From the NCBI RefSeq assembly GCF_030756675.1, contig NZ_JAVBXD010000017.1, positions 23,545 to 87,544 of the forward strand: a stretch of 64,000 nucleotides of DNA. The letters run 5' to 3'. This DNA is from Bacillus multifaciens. Its GTDB lineage: Bacteria > Bacillota > Bacilli > Bacillales > Bacillaceae_G. The notes beneath the pieces are model-generated. The model did not search any database and was not told the DNA's origin. It was given only the letters and a program-made list of their open reading frames with translations. This document shows positions 8,860-17,281 of the stretch, piece after piece. Both the position numbers and the translations under genes were made by a program. Position 1 is the first letter of the stretch. The number at the start of each line of letters is the position of its first letter.

Positions 8860-9045
8860 CTATGTATGTTGTGTAATAATAGTATAGTTTTTATGATTGA
8901 CAACAGTAAGAGGTTCCAAATCTAAATCTCTAAAGTTATCCATAATTGTTACATCAACGATAACGGAGTTTGTATTTACTTTTTGAACGCGCCCTTGTAA
9001 ACCGTTTTTAAATTCAATGATATCTCCAGTTTCTGCAATTTTCAT
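8860..9045 (-). CDS. ykvS: YkvS-like small protein
   Basis: A 61-residue protein similar over its whole length to B. subtilis YkvS (DUF2187): the segments EFKNGLQGRVQKVN, NSVIVDVTIMDNF and TVVNHKNYT are diagnostic. It is a small beta-rich domain; its role is not known. The ATG at 9045 has AAGGAGAG six bases upstream; an in-frame TTG two codons earlier is ignored. ykvS lies close to the que genes in B. subtilis too. Confidence 0.85.
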   Translation of the reverse strand: MKIAETGDIIEFKNGLQGRVQKVNTNSVIVDVTIMDNFRDLDLEPLTVVNHKNYTIITQHT

Positions 9046-9256
9046 AAGCAACTCTCCTTGTTACATTTTTACGAAAAAGAGAACAAGTTTCGTTCTTTTT
9101 GTATTTCTTTTTATTTTGAACGATATTTTCTATTTTGTAAATGTTTCCATGATATTTTTTTGAAAAAAATACTAATTTTTCACAATTAATTTATAGTAAG
9201 ATTCTCACATTTATTGTAAGGTGAATATAGGAGTGTTATGAAACGGAGACGATAAA

Positions 9257-9415
9257 ATGGTATTTGAGATTGTGGGGAGCTTTATAGCTATTGTGTTGTT
9301 TTTATTTGCATATACGAAATTAAAAGTGATTCGTGAACATGGAACATACATATACTATGAGGGAGCTGATAGTATTTCTTCTCTTTCTAGTCATGAAGAT
9401 GGAAGTGCTGAATGA
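9257..9415 (+). CDS. Small single-helix membrane protein, 52 aa
   Basis: ATG at 9257 follows ACGGAGACGATAAA. Residues 3-19 form a hydrophobic helix (FEIVGSFIAIVLFLFAY), followed by a short soluble tail rich in Ser, Asp and Glu. I do not recognise the family. It ends just before a shortened family A repeat. Confidence 0.55.
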   Translation: MVFEIVGSFIAIVLFLFAYTKLKVIREHGTYIYYEGADSISSLSSHEDGSAE

Positions 9416-9423
9416 TATAAGTG

Positions 9424-9585
9424 TGTTTCTAGATAAATCTAAATTAAAAAATCGACATAAAAATCCTTTCTTTTTTAGGCAAGGTTTAAAACAAGAGGAG
9501 AAAGCAAGTAGCAGTCATGCTGTATTCTGCATAGCAGAGCTAGACAAAGATGGCGGAAGATTAAAATGGATATATATTAGGAAAA
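9424..9585 (+). repeat. Family A interspersed repeat, copy 3 (internally deleted)
   Basis: Has CGACATAAAAATCC, AGGTTTAAAACAAGAGGAG, GAAAGCAAGTAGCAG, TTCTGCATAGCAG and GATTAAAATGGATATATA. The segment with CATCTGGCCATGC and GCGGTCAG is missing. A long open frame at 9333-9602 runs through it and is not credible. Confidence 0.75.
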
Positions 9586-9607
9586 TATTGAACGGGGAGT
9601 GAGAAAG

Positions 9608-10207
9608 ATGCAAATTTCTTTCATACGTCATGGAAGCTCTAATGTTCAAAAGAAAGCGATTACAGTGCAGGGATTTCAAGGGTGGCAGCAAAGATACGAG
9701 AATGAAGATATTATGAGAGAAATGGAAATTCCAATTAAAACGATGGAAGTCGTTGAATCCTCTAAATTTATCGTATCGAGTGATCAAAAAATAGCTGTTC
9801 AATCAGCCACGATGTTGACTAGCAATGTTATGTTTATACAGAATCCGCTTTTTCGTGAAGCGGCTGTTCCTTCTCTTCTACCTGTTCCGAAATGGGTAAA
9901 GTGTAAACCGGAAGTATGGCTGTTTTTGGGCAGGGCGCTATGGACGATTGGTTATTCGAAGGATGTTGAATCCTATGTAGAAGTACAAAGAAGAGCAAAA
10001 CAAGCGGCCGATGTGTTAGTTGGATATGCAAATGTATATCAGCGGGTTTCCCTTGTTGGGCATAGTTATTTTAATACGATGATCGGGAAAGAGTTACGTA
10101 TGCGGGGGTGGCGCGGACCACTGCTATTTCAAAATAAACCGTGGGGATGTACAATTTATACTTTTCATGAAGTAATGGAAGGAAATGCATTTGTAACATA
10201 TACATAA
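9608..10207 (+). CDS. Histidine phosphatase-fold protein
   Basis: A 199-residue protein with the signature of the phosphoglycerate mutase-like superfamily: FIRHGSS at the N-terminus (phospho-acceptor His in RHG) and the second catalytic histidine in SLVGHSYFN. The substrate is unknown; such proteins range from sugar phosphatases to signalling phosphatases. The ATG at 9608 is preferred over a GTG at 9599 since GGGGAG lies 8 bases upstream. Stands alone, ending in a long bidirectional terminator. Confidence 0.75.
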   Translation: MQISFIRHGSSNVQKKAITVQGFQGWQQRYENEDIMREMEIPIKTMEVVESSKFIVSSDQKIAVQSATMLTSNVMFIQNPLFREAAVPSLLPVPKWVKCKPEVWLFLGRALWTIGYSKDVESYVEVQRRAKQAADVLVGYANVYQRVSLVGHSYFNTMIGKELRMRGWRGPLLFQNKPWGCTIYTFHEVMEGNAFVTYT

Positions 10208-10221
10208 AGGTGTCATACTCT

Positions 10222-10277
10222 ATATATAATACAACGGCACAATTATGAAATAATAATTGTGCCGTTGTATTATATAT
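10222..10277. terminator. Long bidirectional terminator
   Basis: An inverted repeat of about 22-24 bp (10222-10245 with 10254-10277) between two convergent genes; the core is ACAACGGCACAATTA. Confidence 0.85.
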
Positions 10278-10827
10278 GTTTAACTAGATGGGCATATGGT
10301 TCGCCCACAAGCATAAGTGTGTTATCTTGTGTATAGCCGAGTTTTTTATAAAGAGAAAACGCAGGTTTGTTTTCTAAGTTTACTAGCAATGAGATTTTCT
10401 CATGCCCTTCTTCTTGAGCGTATGTTTCAGCTGCAAGAATTAAATTTGAACCGATACCTTGTCCACCATATGTAGATGAAACAGATAGAGTATCAATATA
10501 ATATTCATCTTCTTCTGCTTCTTTTTCTAATATAATAGAAGAATCTTGTTTCATGTCTCGTAACTGTTTTACAATTGGTTCATCTAGTTGAGTTGCTTCA
10601 CTTCCGTGGTAGGCTACAATAATACCAACAGCCTTTCCATCTCGTTCTTCAACAAAACAATTTTCATAACTAAGTCGGTTTTCTTTTTTCGAAAACCAAT
10701 ATTCTAAACCTTCTAAAACTTCCGTTTCATTTGTGCCACCTGTTAATTTTTCAGCAATTTCATGCAGTGCGTTGTACAATAATGGAGATATTGCTTGAGC
10801 ATCTGTTTGTTTTGCTTTCCGAATCAT
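10270..10827 (-). CDS. GNAT-family N-acetyltransferase
   Basis: A 185-residue acetyl-CoA-dependent acyltransferase. Motif A for acetyl-CoA binding is seen as YGGQGIGSNLILAAE, with the upstream strand YIDTLSVSSTYGGQ and a C-terminal NKPAFSLYKKLGY. The substrate cannot be told. The start at 10827 (MIRKAKQTDA) is chosen because AGGAGGG lies 5 bases before it; a longer frame begins 7 codons upstream across the binding site. Confidence 0.85.
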   Translation of the reverse strand: MIRKAKQTDAQAISPLLYNALHEIAEKLTGGTNETEVLEGLEYWFSKKENRLSYENCFVEERDGKAVGIIVAYHGSEATQLDEPIVKQLRDMKQDSSIILEKEAEEDEYYIDTLSVSSTYGGQGIGSNLILAAETYAQEEGHEKISLLVNLENKPAFSLYKKLGYTQDNTLMLVGEPYAHLVKHI

Positions 10828-10940
10828 GTTATCCCTCCTAGTGTCCATTTTATTGTATCATAAGAGTTAGGATGATAAGAAATGATTTGCTATATATAGA
10901 AGTAGTCGTGAACTAAAAATACGACAGAGAGGTGATTAGT

Positions 10941-11135
10941 ATGGATAAACAACAAGTAAATATGATTTTAGATCAGCTGAAAAATAATGAAATACAAGAA
11001 TACATTGTAACAAAAGAAGTGTTTTATACATTTCGTGAAGTTTTAGTAGAGCGAGAAGACTTTAAACATTTTCGAGGTAACGCACAGCATGGCGGGAAAA
11101 TCATTTATACATATATGGAAATGCCGCGCTCGTAA
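10941..11135 (+). CDS. Small conserved-looking protein, 64 aa
   Basis: ATG at 10941 has AGAGAGG upstream. The soluble, charged product begins MDKQQVNMILDQLKNN. It contains FRGNAQHGGKIIYTYM. I do not recognise a function. It lies 65 bases before a YolD-like gene in the same direction and may be cotranscribed with it. Confidence 0.6.
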   Translation: MDKQQVNMILDQLKNNEIQEYIVTKEVFYTFREVLVEREDFKHFRGNAQHGGKIIYTYMEMPRS

Positions 11136-11200
11136 GGAAAAGAATTACCTATTAAAACTGCTTGCGAAAAGTCGGATAATGAGAAGGGAGAGGAGTTTAT

Positions 11201-11518
11201 TTGGGAGAGTTTAAGCAAGGAATACTTCCGCACTGGGACTGTTTTTGGAAAGATGAAAAAGGAAGAAAATTTGTTGGGATGGTTATGTTTCCAGAAAAGC
11301 GAAAGCGAATGAAGGAAATCATAGGGCAATTAAAAAAAGCATATGAACAAGAACGAAGTGTGCTTGTAGTAGCAAGACTTCAAAATTCGATTCAAAAAGT
11401 TAAAGGTACGATTGCGTATTTCGATGAAGAATCACCTGTTTTTACGATGCAATGTAAAGATGAGATTTTCTATCATATATTTTTGAGTGATATCGTGCGC
11501 GTAGAACATCAAGAATAA
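11201..11518 (+). CDS. YolD-like protein (tentative), 105 aa
   Basis: TTG start at 11201, preceded by AGAGGAG at a good distance; no ATG is available until Met27. The protein has a short N-terminal part with MVMFPEKRKRMKEII, then a beta-rich half (SIQKVKGTIAYFDEE, IFYHIFLSDIVRVEHQE). This order resembles YolD-like proteins, which accompany some Y-family polymerases, but no polymerase is adjacent. The assignment is weak; the gene itself is supported by its binding site and terminator. Confidence 0.5.
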   Translation: MGEFKQGILPHWDCFWKDEKGRKFVGMVMFPEKRKRMKEIIGQLKKAYEQERSVLVVARLQNSIQKVKGTIAYFDEESPVFTMQCKDEIFYHIFLSDIVRVEHQE

Positions 11519-11565
11519 GAGTATACATACAAATGAAACGATAGAAAAAATGTGTAACCGGTTTC

Positions 11566-11600
11566 GAACAGTTTCTAATAGGGAAACTGTTCGTTTTTTT
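11566..11600 (+). terminator. Terminator after the YolD-like gene
   Basis: GAACAGTTTC pairs with GAAACTGTTC, followed by seven T residues. Confidence 0.85.
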
Positions 11601-11812
11601 ATGACAAATGATCAATAGTTTTCGCATGTATGTTTCTTTTTTTGACAATTTGATACGATGAACTTTTTTGGAAATGTGGGTAAATCCGTTGACAACTTTT
11701 TTGAAATACACTTTATTGACATGTGTTTTAGAATGTTGTTTCATATTCTTTGTATTGAAAAAAGATCGGCCTTTTTTGTCGAAAAAACAAATTTTTAAAA
11801 AGAAAGAAATTA

Positions 11813-11860
11813 TACATATATCTTGTGTCCTTTTTTAAAAAGTAATACAATATATAGAGA
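11813..11860 (+). promoter_or_regulatory. nrd promoter with two NrdR-like boxes
   Basis: A -35-like TTGTGT (11823-11828) is 17 bases from TACAAT (11846-11851). Two 16-base sites resemble the NrdR box ACACWATATATWGTGT: 11845-11860 (ATACAATATATAGAGA, 13 of 16) and 11813-11828 (TACATATATCTTGTGT, 11 of 16). Their 32-base spacing, three helical turns, is the arrangement known for NrdR. The sites cover the -35 and -10, so NrdR would block transcription when dATP is high. The stretch 11601-11812 shows no gene. Confidence 0.65.
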
Positions 11861-11910
11861 ATTCATCAAGAACGAACATGATGTAAAAAGATGTAAAAGG
11901 AGGGTCGGAG

Positions 11911-12270
11911 ATGTTAATTGCATATGATTCTATGACAGGAAACGTGAAGCGTTTCATTCACAAATTAAATATGCCGGCCGTTCAAATTAATGAAAATCTC
12001 GTATTAGATGAAGAATATGTCCTTATTACGTATACAACAGGTTTTGGAAATGTGCCGGAACGTGTTTTGCAATTTTTAGAGCGTAATCATGAACGCTTGA
12101 AAGGAGTAGCTGCAAGCGGAAATCGCAATTGGGGAGATATGTTTGGAGCAAGTGCAGACAAAATTGCAACGAGATATGAAGTGCCGGTTGTATCAAAATT
12201 TGAGTTATCTGGAACAAATAAAGATGTAGAATTTTTTAAAGAGAGGGTGCTGGAGATTGCGACACATTGA
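11911..12270 (+). CDS. nrdI: NrdI flavodoxin-like protein
   Basis: NrdI is the flavodoxin that supplies the oxidant for assembling the manganese-tyrosyl radical cofactor of NrdF. The 119-residue product has the FMN phosphate loop YDSMTGNVKRF near the N-terminus, TYTTGFGNVP in the middle and ASGNRNWGDMFG, the glycine-rich loop typical of NrdI. It follows AAAAGGAGGG closely and overlaps the start of nrdE by 14 bases. First gene of nrdI-nrdE-nrdF. Confidence 0.95.
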   Translation: MLIAYDSMTGNVKRFIHKLNMPAVQINENLVLDEEYVLITYTTGFGNVPERVLQFLERNHERLKGVAASGNRNWGDMFGASADKIATRYEVPVVSKFELSGTNKDVEFFKERVLEIATH

Positions 12271-14690
12271 ATTGAATAATGAGATCACGCAAATGCAGGA
12301 CGGGTTCTATCAGCTTCACAAAGATAAAGAGGCACTGGCTGTCTTTATGGAAGAGGCGAAAGAGAATACCGTTCGTTTTGATAGCGTGGCAGAACGCATC
12401 GAGTATATGTTAGAGCATGACTACTACTATGATGTGTTAAGCGAATATAAGATGGACGAGGTGGAAGCTGTATACGATATCGCATATGGCGAAAAGTTTG
12501 AGTTTCAATCTTATATGGCAGCATCTAAGTTTTATAAAGATTACGCGTTAAAAACGAATGATCAAAAGCAATACTTAGAAAGTTATCCTGATCGCGTAGC
12601 AATTGTATCGTTATACTTAGGACGAGGAAACGTAGAGAAGGCGAAACAATTCGCAAGCATGATTGTCAAACAAAACTATCAACCAGCGACACCAACCTTT
12701 TTAAATGCAGGTAGAAGCAGAAGAGGAGAAATGGTGTCTTGTTTCTTGTTAGAGATGGACGACAGCTTAAACTCGATTGGGTTTAATATTAATACAGCAA
12801 TGCAGTTATCAAAAATCGGTGGCGGCGTAGCGCTCAGCTTGAGCAAACTACGAGCACGTGGTGAGCAAATTAAAGGTATTGAAAATGCAGCAAGTGGTGT
12901 CGTACCAGTTATGAAATTACTTGAAGATTCGTTTTCGTATGCGAATCAGTTGGGCCAACGAAAAGGTGCCGGCGCTGTATATTTAAATATTTTCCATTGG
13001 GACATTATTGAGTTTTTGGATTAATTGGTAGTCCCTCTATACAGTAATGTATATGAGAAAACCTTGTGAACCTAGCCATTAGGGTGTCGCATTAGCGGCT
13101 AACGGTATCAGTTGAATAAGGAGTAAAGAAAAAGCTCGCGAAGAAGCTGACTAAGAGAGCCTACGGTCCATTATAAGTGGATAGCAGGTAATACCGTGCC
13201 AAGCTTGTTAGAAGTTGTTATCTAGCAAGAAGGTGTAGAGACTATCGAACGCGCGTCAATAGACGAAAGCAAGTAGAGTAGGCTGGAGATAGGCACCAGT
13301 CGAAGTGCAAGGCAGCCAGTTACAGGTTGATGATATAGTCCAACCTTCATAGAAATATGAAGACACGTTGACCAAAAAAATAAATGCCGACGAGAAGAGC
13401 CGTATTCAATCTCTTTCCATCGGAATTATCGTTCCAAGCAAGTTCTTTGAGCTTGCTGAGAAAAACGAACCATTCCATGTTTTCGCGCCTTATACAGTGT
13501 ATAAAGAGTACGGAAAACATTTAGACGATATCGATATTGATGAAATGTATGACGAACTGATGAGCAATCCAAATATCAAAAAGAAACCACTTGATATTAG
13601 TGCGCGCGATATGCTCATTAAAATTGCAATGATTCAGCTTGAGTCTGGCTATCCATACTTAATGTTTAAATCAAATGCGAATAAGCAACATCCGTTAAAG
13701 GGTATTGGAACTGTGAAGATGTCGAATCTTTGTACAGAAATCTTCCAGCTACAAGAAACATCTGAAATAAATGATTATGGTACAGATGACATTATCCGCC
13801 GCGATATTAATTGTAATTTAGGTTCACTAAATATCGTAAACGTGATGGAGAATAAAGAAATACGTGAAGCGGTTCATGCGGGAATGGAAGCTTTAACAGC
13901 TGTTTCTGATATGACAATTATTCCAAATGCACCGACTGTGAAAAAAGCAAATGAGGAGCTTCATTCTGTCGGTCTTGGAGCAATGAACCTACACGGTTAT
14001 TTAGCGAAAAATAAAATCGCTTATGAAAGTGCAGATGCGAAAGAATTCGCTCGTACGTTCTTTATGATGCTGAATTATTACTCCATCGAAAAGAGTATGG
14101 AAATTGCGAAAGAGAAAGGTGAAACCTTTAAAGACTTTGAGAAGTCAGATTATGCAAATGGCACATACTTTGAGAAGTATGAAACAACGGATTATAGTCC
14201 GGTAACTGAGAAAGTACAGCAGTTATTTGAAGGAATCCATGTTCCAACAAAAGAAGATTGGACAAGCTTAAAAGAACAAGTACAGAAACATGGTTTATAT
14301 AATTCATATAGATTAGCAATTGCTCCGACACAATCGATCAGTTACGTGCAGAATGCCACTTCATCTGTGATGCCGATCGTAAGCCAAATTGAATCTAGAA
14401 CGTATGCGAATGCAACGACATATTATCCAATGCCGTATTTATCAAAAGATACGTTCTGGTACTATAAATCTTCTTACGATATGAATCAGTTTAAGCTCAT
14501 TGATTTAATCGCAGAAGTTCAAGAGCATATTGACCAAGGGATTAGTACAATTCTTTATGTAAATAGTGATATTTCTACTCGTGAATTAGCACGTTATTAT
14601 ATTTATGCTCATAAAAAAGGATTAAAGAGCTTGTACTACACAAGAACACGTAAATTAAGTGTGGAAGAGTGTGTAGCCTGCACAGTATAA
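12257..14690 (+). CDS. nrdE: Ribonucleotide reductase class Ib large subunit NrdE, interrupted by a group I intron
   Basis: Reduces ribonucleoside diphosphates to deoxy forms with NrdF. Coding exons are 12257-13021 and 13371-14690; joined they give about 694 residues, the normal length for NrdE. Exon 1 (TTG start at 12257) carries the redox cysteine Cys162 in GEMVSCFLLEM and ends at Asp255. Exon 2 resumes with TKKINADEK, contains the active-site NLCTEIF and ends with the redox tail CVACTV. Reading straight through would meet a TAA immediately after exon 1, so splicing is needed for function. The short N-terminal cone of class Ib (no ATP cone) agrees with control at the level of transcription. 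Confidence 0.95.
13022..13370 (+). other. Group I intron in nrdE (349 nt, no endonuclease)
   Basis: The upstream exon ends in T (13021) and the insert ends in G (13370), as group I splicing requires. Removing 349 bases restores the frame exactly (Asp-Thr-Lys-Lys). Core elements are recognisable: GGTGTAGAGACTATCGAA near 13231 and GATATAGTCC near 13333 form the P7-type pairing (AGACTAT with ATAGTC), and GGATAGCAGGTAATACCGTG precedes. It is too short to code for a homing endonuclease. Introns at nrdE are known in the B. cereus group. Confidence 0.9.
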
Positions 14691-14742
14691 TGCAATCTTT
14701 AGTAGAAGAGCATACAGTTGATAGTTATTATAAAAAACAGGA

Positions 14743-14770
14743 TGAGCAGGGTTTAGAAAAACCCTGCTCA
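14743..14770 (+). other. Perfect hairpin between nrdE and nrdF without T-run
   Basis: TGAGCAGGGTTT pairs perfectly with AAACCCTGCTCA over 12 bp. No U-tract follows, so it is more likely an mRNA-stabilising or processing hairpin than a terminator. Confidence 0.6.
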
Positions 14771-14789
14771 TGCTAAGTGATCAAAGTTA

Positions 14790-14849
14790 CGTTCTAGCGT
14801 GCGGTGAGATTTTCATTATGAAATGGAAGTTTTACCGCACGTTAGAACG
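14790..14849 (+). repeat. Inverted repeat between nrdE and nrdF
   Basis: CGTTCTAGCGTGCGGT and ACCGCACGTTAGAACG are complementary except for one position and are separated by 28 bases. It precedes the ribosome binding site of nrdF. Confidence 0.6.
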
Positions 14850-14878
14850 ATGCAACAATATAATAAAGGGGCGATTCA

Positions 14879-15847
14879 ATGCGCGCGGTAAACTGGAACA
14901 AGAAAGAAGACGATTTTAGTTTAATGTTTTGGAAGCAAAACATCGCTCAGTTTTGGACAGAAGAAGAGATCGCTGTTTCTTCTGACAAAAATACGTGGGT
15001 GCAGTTATCTAAGGAAGAACAAATTGCTTATAAGCGTGTACTTGGGGGGCTAACACTTCTAGATACGAAGCAAGGCGGCGAGGGAATGCCACTCATTCTT
15101 GTGCACCTTGAGAACTTACAAGCAAAAAGTGTGCTTGCGTTCATGGGAGCTATGGAAGAAGTACATGCGAAAAGTTACAGTCATATTTTTACAACACTCG
15201 CAACTGAAGAAGAAATTGATGAAATTTTTGAATGGGTAGATACACATCCGTTACTTCAGAAAAAATCAAGTATCATTACAAATTACTACCGTCGTTTATT
15301 AAAGCCTCAAGTAACGAAAAAAGAGCTATACATGGCAATGGTAGCAAGTGTGTTCTTAGAAAGCTACTTGTTCTATAGTGGATTCTTCTATCCGCTGTAT
15401 TTAGCAGGGCAAGGAAAATTAACGGCGAGTGGAGAAATTATAAATTTAATAATCAGGGACGAGTCCATCCACGGCGTATTCGTCGGTATTTTAGCACAGC
15501 AAGTGTTTACAGAGCTTTCTGCGGAAGAACAACAAGAAGTACAAAAAGAAACGAAAGATCTGTTATTAGAGCTGTATGACATTGAAACAGCGTATACAGA
15601 TGAAATTTATACATCGATTGGTCTTGTAGAAGAGGTAAATCGTTTCGTTCGTTACAATGCGAATAAAGGATTAATGAACTTAGGATTAGAACCGCACTTT
15701 GAAGAAGAAGAAATTAATCCAATCGTATTAAACGGTTTACGTACGGATACAAAAAACCATGACTTTTTCTCTGTAAAAGGAAATGGTTACGTGAAAGCGA
15801 CAAATGTTGAAAAATTATCAGATGATGATTTTGTATTTAACTTTTAA
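14879..15847 (+). CDS. nrdF: Ribonucleotide reductase class Ib small subunit NrdF
   Basis: The radical-bearing subunit: a helical ferritin-like protein of 322 residues. Metal ligands are placed in LLDTKQ (Asp), MEEVHAKSYSHIF (Glu and His; the radical tyrosine is expected in the following SYS) and IIRDESIHGVF (Glu and His). The C-terminal tail ends DDFVFNF, the peptide that docks on NrdE. The ATG follows AAAGGGGCG. The 188-base gap from nrdE holds two hairpins, so nrdF expression may be adjusted separately. Confidence 0.96.
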   Translation: MRAVNWNKKEDDFSLMFWKQNIAQFWTEEEIAVSSDKNTWVQLSKEEQIAYKRVLGGLTLLDTKQGGEGMPLILVHLENLQAKSVLAFMGAMEEVHAKSYSHIFTTLATEEEIDEIFEWVDTHPLLQKKSSIITNYYRRLLKPQVTKKELYMAMVASVFLESYLFYSGFFYPLYLAGQGKLTASGEIINLIIRDESIHGVFVGILAQQVFTELSAEEQQEVQKETKDLLLELYDIETAYTDEIYTSIGLVEEVNRFVRYNANKGLMNLGLEPHFEEEEINPIVLNGLRTDTKNHDFFSVKGNGYVKATNVEKLSDDDFVFNF

Positions 15848-15853
15848 TAAAGT

Positions 15854-15886
15854 GAGTGCTCTATATGTATAGGGCACTCTTTTTTT
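15854..15886 (+). terminator. Terminator of the nrd operon
   Basis: GAGTGCT/GGCACTC stem with T-run shortly after the nrdF stop. Confidence 0.8.
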
Positions 15887-15949
15887 GTGAGAAATAAGTT
15901 TACATAACATGGTTATTTCGTATGATTTTGTTGATGATATATTACGAGG

Positions 15950-16130
15950 AGCAATTATATAAATGCAAATCAAAACCACCTTTCTTTTTAGGTGGGCGAG
16001 AGCATTTGGCCATGCATAGAAACGGTTAGGGATTTTACAAGGTTTAAAACAAAAAGAGAAAGCAAGTAATGGACACGTAGTATTTTGTACGGCAGTGACT
16101 TATATGTTGAGATATTAAAATAGATATATG
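15950..16130 (+). repeat. Family A interspersed repeat, copy 4
   Basis: Carries TTTTTAGGTGGGCGAGAGCA, TTTGGCCATGCATAGAAACG, AAGGTTTAAAACAAAAAGAG, GAAAGCAAGTAA and TATTAAAATAGATATATG. More diverged than copy 2. Confidence 0.8.
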
Positions 16131-16143
16131 TTCCAAATTATTG

Positions 16144-16186
16144 TTTACATTTTTTGTATCATAGTGTACTATTTGATTAGTACACT
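16144..16186 (+). promoter_or_regulatory. Promoter and YtrA-type operator
   Basis: TTTACA (16144-16149) and TACTAT (16167-16172) are 17 bases apart. The perfect inverted repeat AGTGTACT-N8-AGTACACT (16163-16186) covers the -10. It closely resembles the AGTGTA/TACACT operator known for B. subtilis YtrA, so the GntR-type regulator encoded next very likely represses its own operon. Confidence 0.75.
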
Positions 16187-16205
16187 AAAACAATAGGAGG
16201 AAGAA

Positions 16206-16595
16206 ATGAAAATTGAATTTTCTCCCAACATCCCAATTTACATTCAGGTGATGGAATTTATAAAAAAGGAAATTGTAACAGGTCATTTATCGCCTGGTAG
16301 TAAAATTCCCTCTGTACGTGAATTAGCGGGTGAGTTACAAGTGAATCCGAATACAATTCAACGTACATTTCAAGAGCTAGAACGCGAGGGTATCGTTGTG
16401 ACGCGTAGAGGAATGGGAAGATATGTAGCAACTGAAGGAGAGAAAATTATGGAGCTGCGAAAAGATATGGCGAAAGAGTTGCTTCATGCCTTTATAAATG
16501 GAATGAACAACTTAGGGTTTTCAGAAGAGGAAATGTTGTCCATTCTTCATTCTTCATTAGAAGAGAAAAAGGGGGCGGACGAATGCGAGAATTAG
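16206..16595 (+). CDS. GntR-family regulator, YtrA type
   Basis: A 129-residue regulator with an N-terminal winged helix (IPIYIQVMEFIKKEIVTGHL, then PSVRELAGELQVNPNTIQRT and the wing TRRGMGRYVA) and only a short helical dimerisation tail, as in the YtrA subfamily. YtrA-type repressors respond to cell-envelope stress and control ABC transporter genes. It is the first gene of a tight five-gene run and overlaps the next gene by 13 bases. Confidence 0.9.
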   Translation: MKIEFSPNIPIYIQVMEFIKKEIVTGHLSPGSKIPSVRELAGELQVNPNTIQRTFQELEREGIVVTRRGMGRYVATEGEKIMELRKDMAKELLHAFINGMNNLGFSEEEMLSILHSSLEEKKGADECEN

Positions 16596-17281
16596 TAAAA
16601 ATAGAAAATTTATGGAAACGTTACGATTTAAAAGCTGTTATTAGAGATGTAAACATTACAATAACAGAAGGAAAAATTATTGGTCTTGTTGGAGATAATG
16701 GCAGTGGAAAAACGACGCTACTGAAAATGATTGTCGGTTTACAGCATCCTTCTCAAGGAGATATTTTTGTTTCTGGTAAGAAAGTAAGTCGAGAAACGAA
16801 AAAAATTGTTTCATTCATGTCCGACCGTCCTATATTTGAAGAGTGGATGACTGTAAAGGATGCTTTGTTTTTTTATCGTGATTTTTTTGAAGATTTTGAT
16901 ATTCAAAAAGCGGTAGATACAATCGCGAAATTAAAAATTCCATTAGAAGAAAAAATTAATGCTTTATCAAAGGGAATGATAGAAAAACTGCAGCTTATTT
17001 TAACCTTTTCAAGACATGCCAAACTATATGTGTTAGATGAGCCGCTGGGCGGAATCGATCTCGTCTCGCGGGAGCATGTACTGGAATTAATTCTTCAATT
17101 TTACCGTGAAGATTGTACAATTTTAATTTCTACTCATTTAATTGGTGAAATTGAAAACTTGTTCGATGAAGTGATTTTCTTAAAAGACGGGGAGATTGTT
17201 TTATATGAAAATGTAGAAGATCTTCGTTTTCAAAGAGGAAAAGCAATACACGAGTTGTTCAAGGAGGTTTTTGGGCAATGA
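16583..17281 (+). CDS. ABC transporter ATP-binding protein
   Basis: A 232-residue ATPase with Walker A GDNGSGKTT (about 38-46), a signature-like ALSKGMIEKLQ, Walker B LYVLDEPLGG and the switch histidine in STHLIGE. The signature departs from LSGGQ, as is common in the YtrB/BcrA group. It overlaps the regulator upstream and the permease downstream (ATGA), so the three proteins are probably made together. Confidence 0.9.
   Translation: MRELVKIENLWKRYDLKAVIRDVNITITEGKIIGLVGDNGSGKTTLLKMIVGLQHPSQGDIFVSGKKVSRETKKIVSFMSDRPIFEEWMTVKDALFFYRDFFEDFDIQKAVDTIAKLKIPLEEKINALSKGMIEKLQLILTFSRHAKLYVLDEPLGGIDLVSREHVLELILQFYREDCTILISTHLIGEIENLFDEVIFLKDGEIVLYENVEDLRFQRGKAIHELFKEVFGQ

Noticed and set aside
9333-9602. 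89-residue frame on the plus strand
   Set aside because: It overlaps the 52-aa gene out of frame and runs through a family A repeat; no binding site.
13022-13370. Apparent nonsense mutation or frameshift splitting nrdE into two genes
   Set aside because: Exact removal of 349 bases with group I features restores a full-length NrdE.
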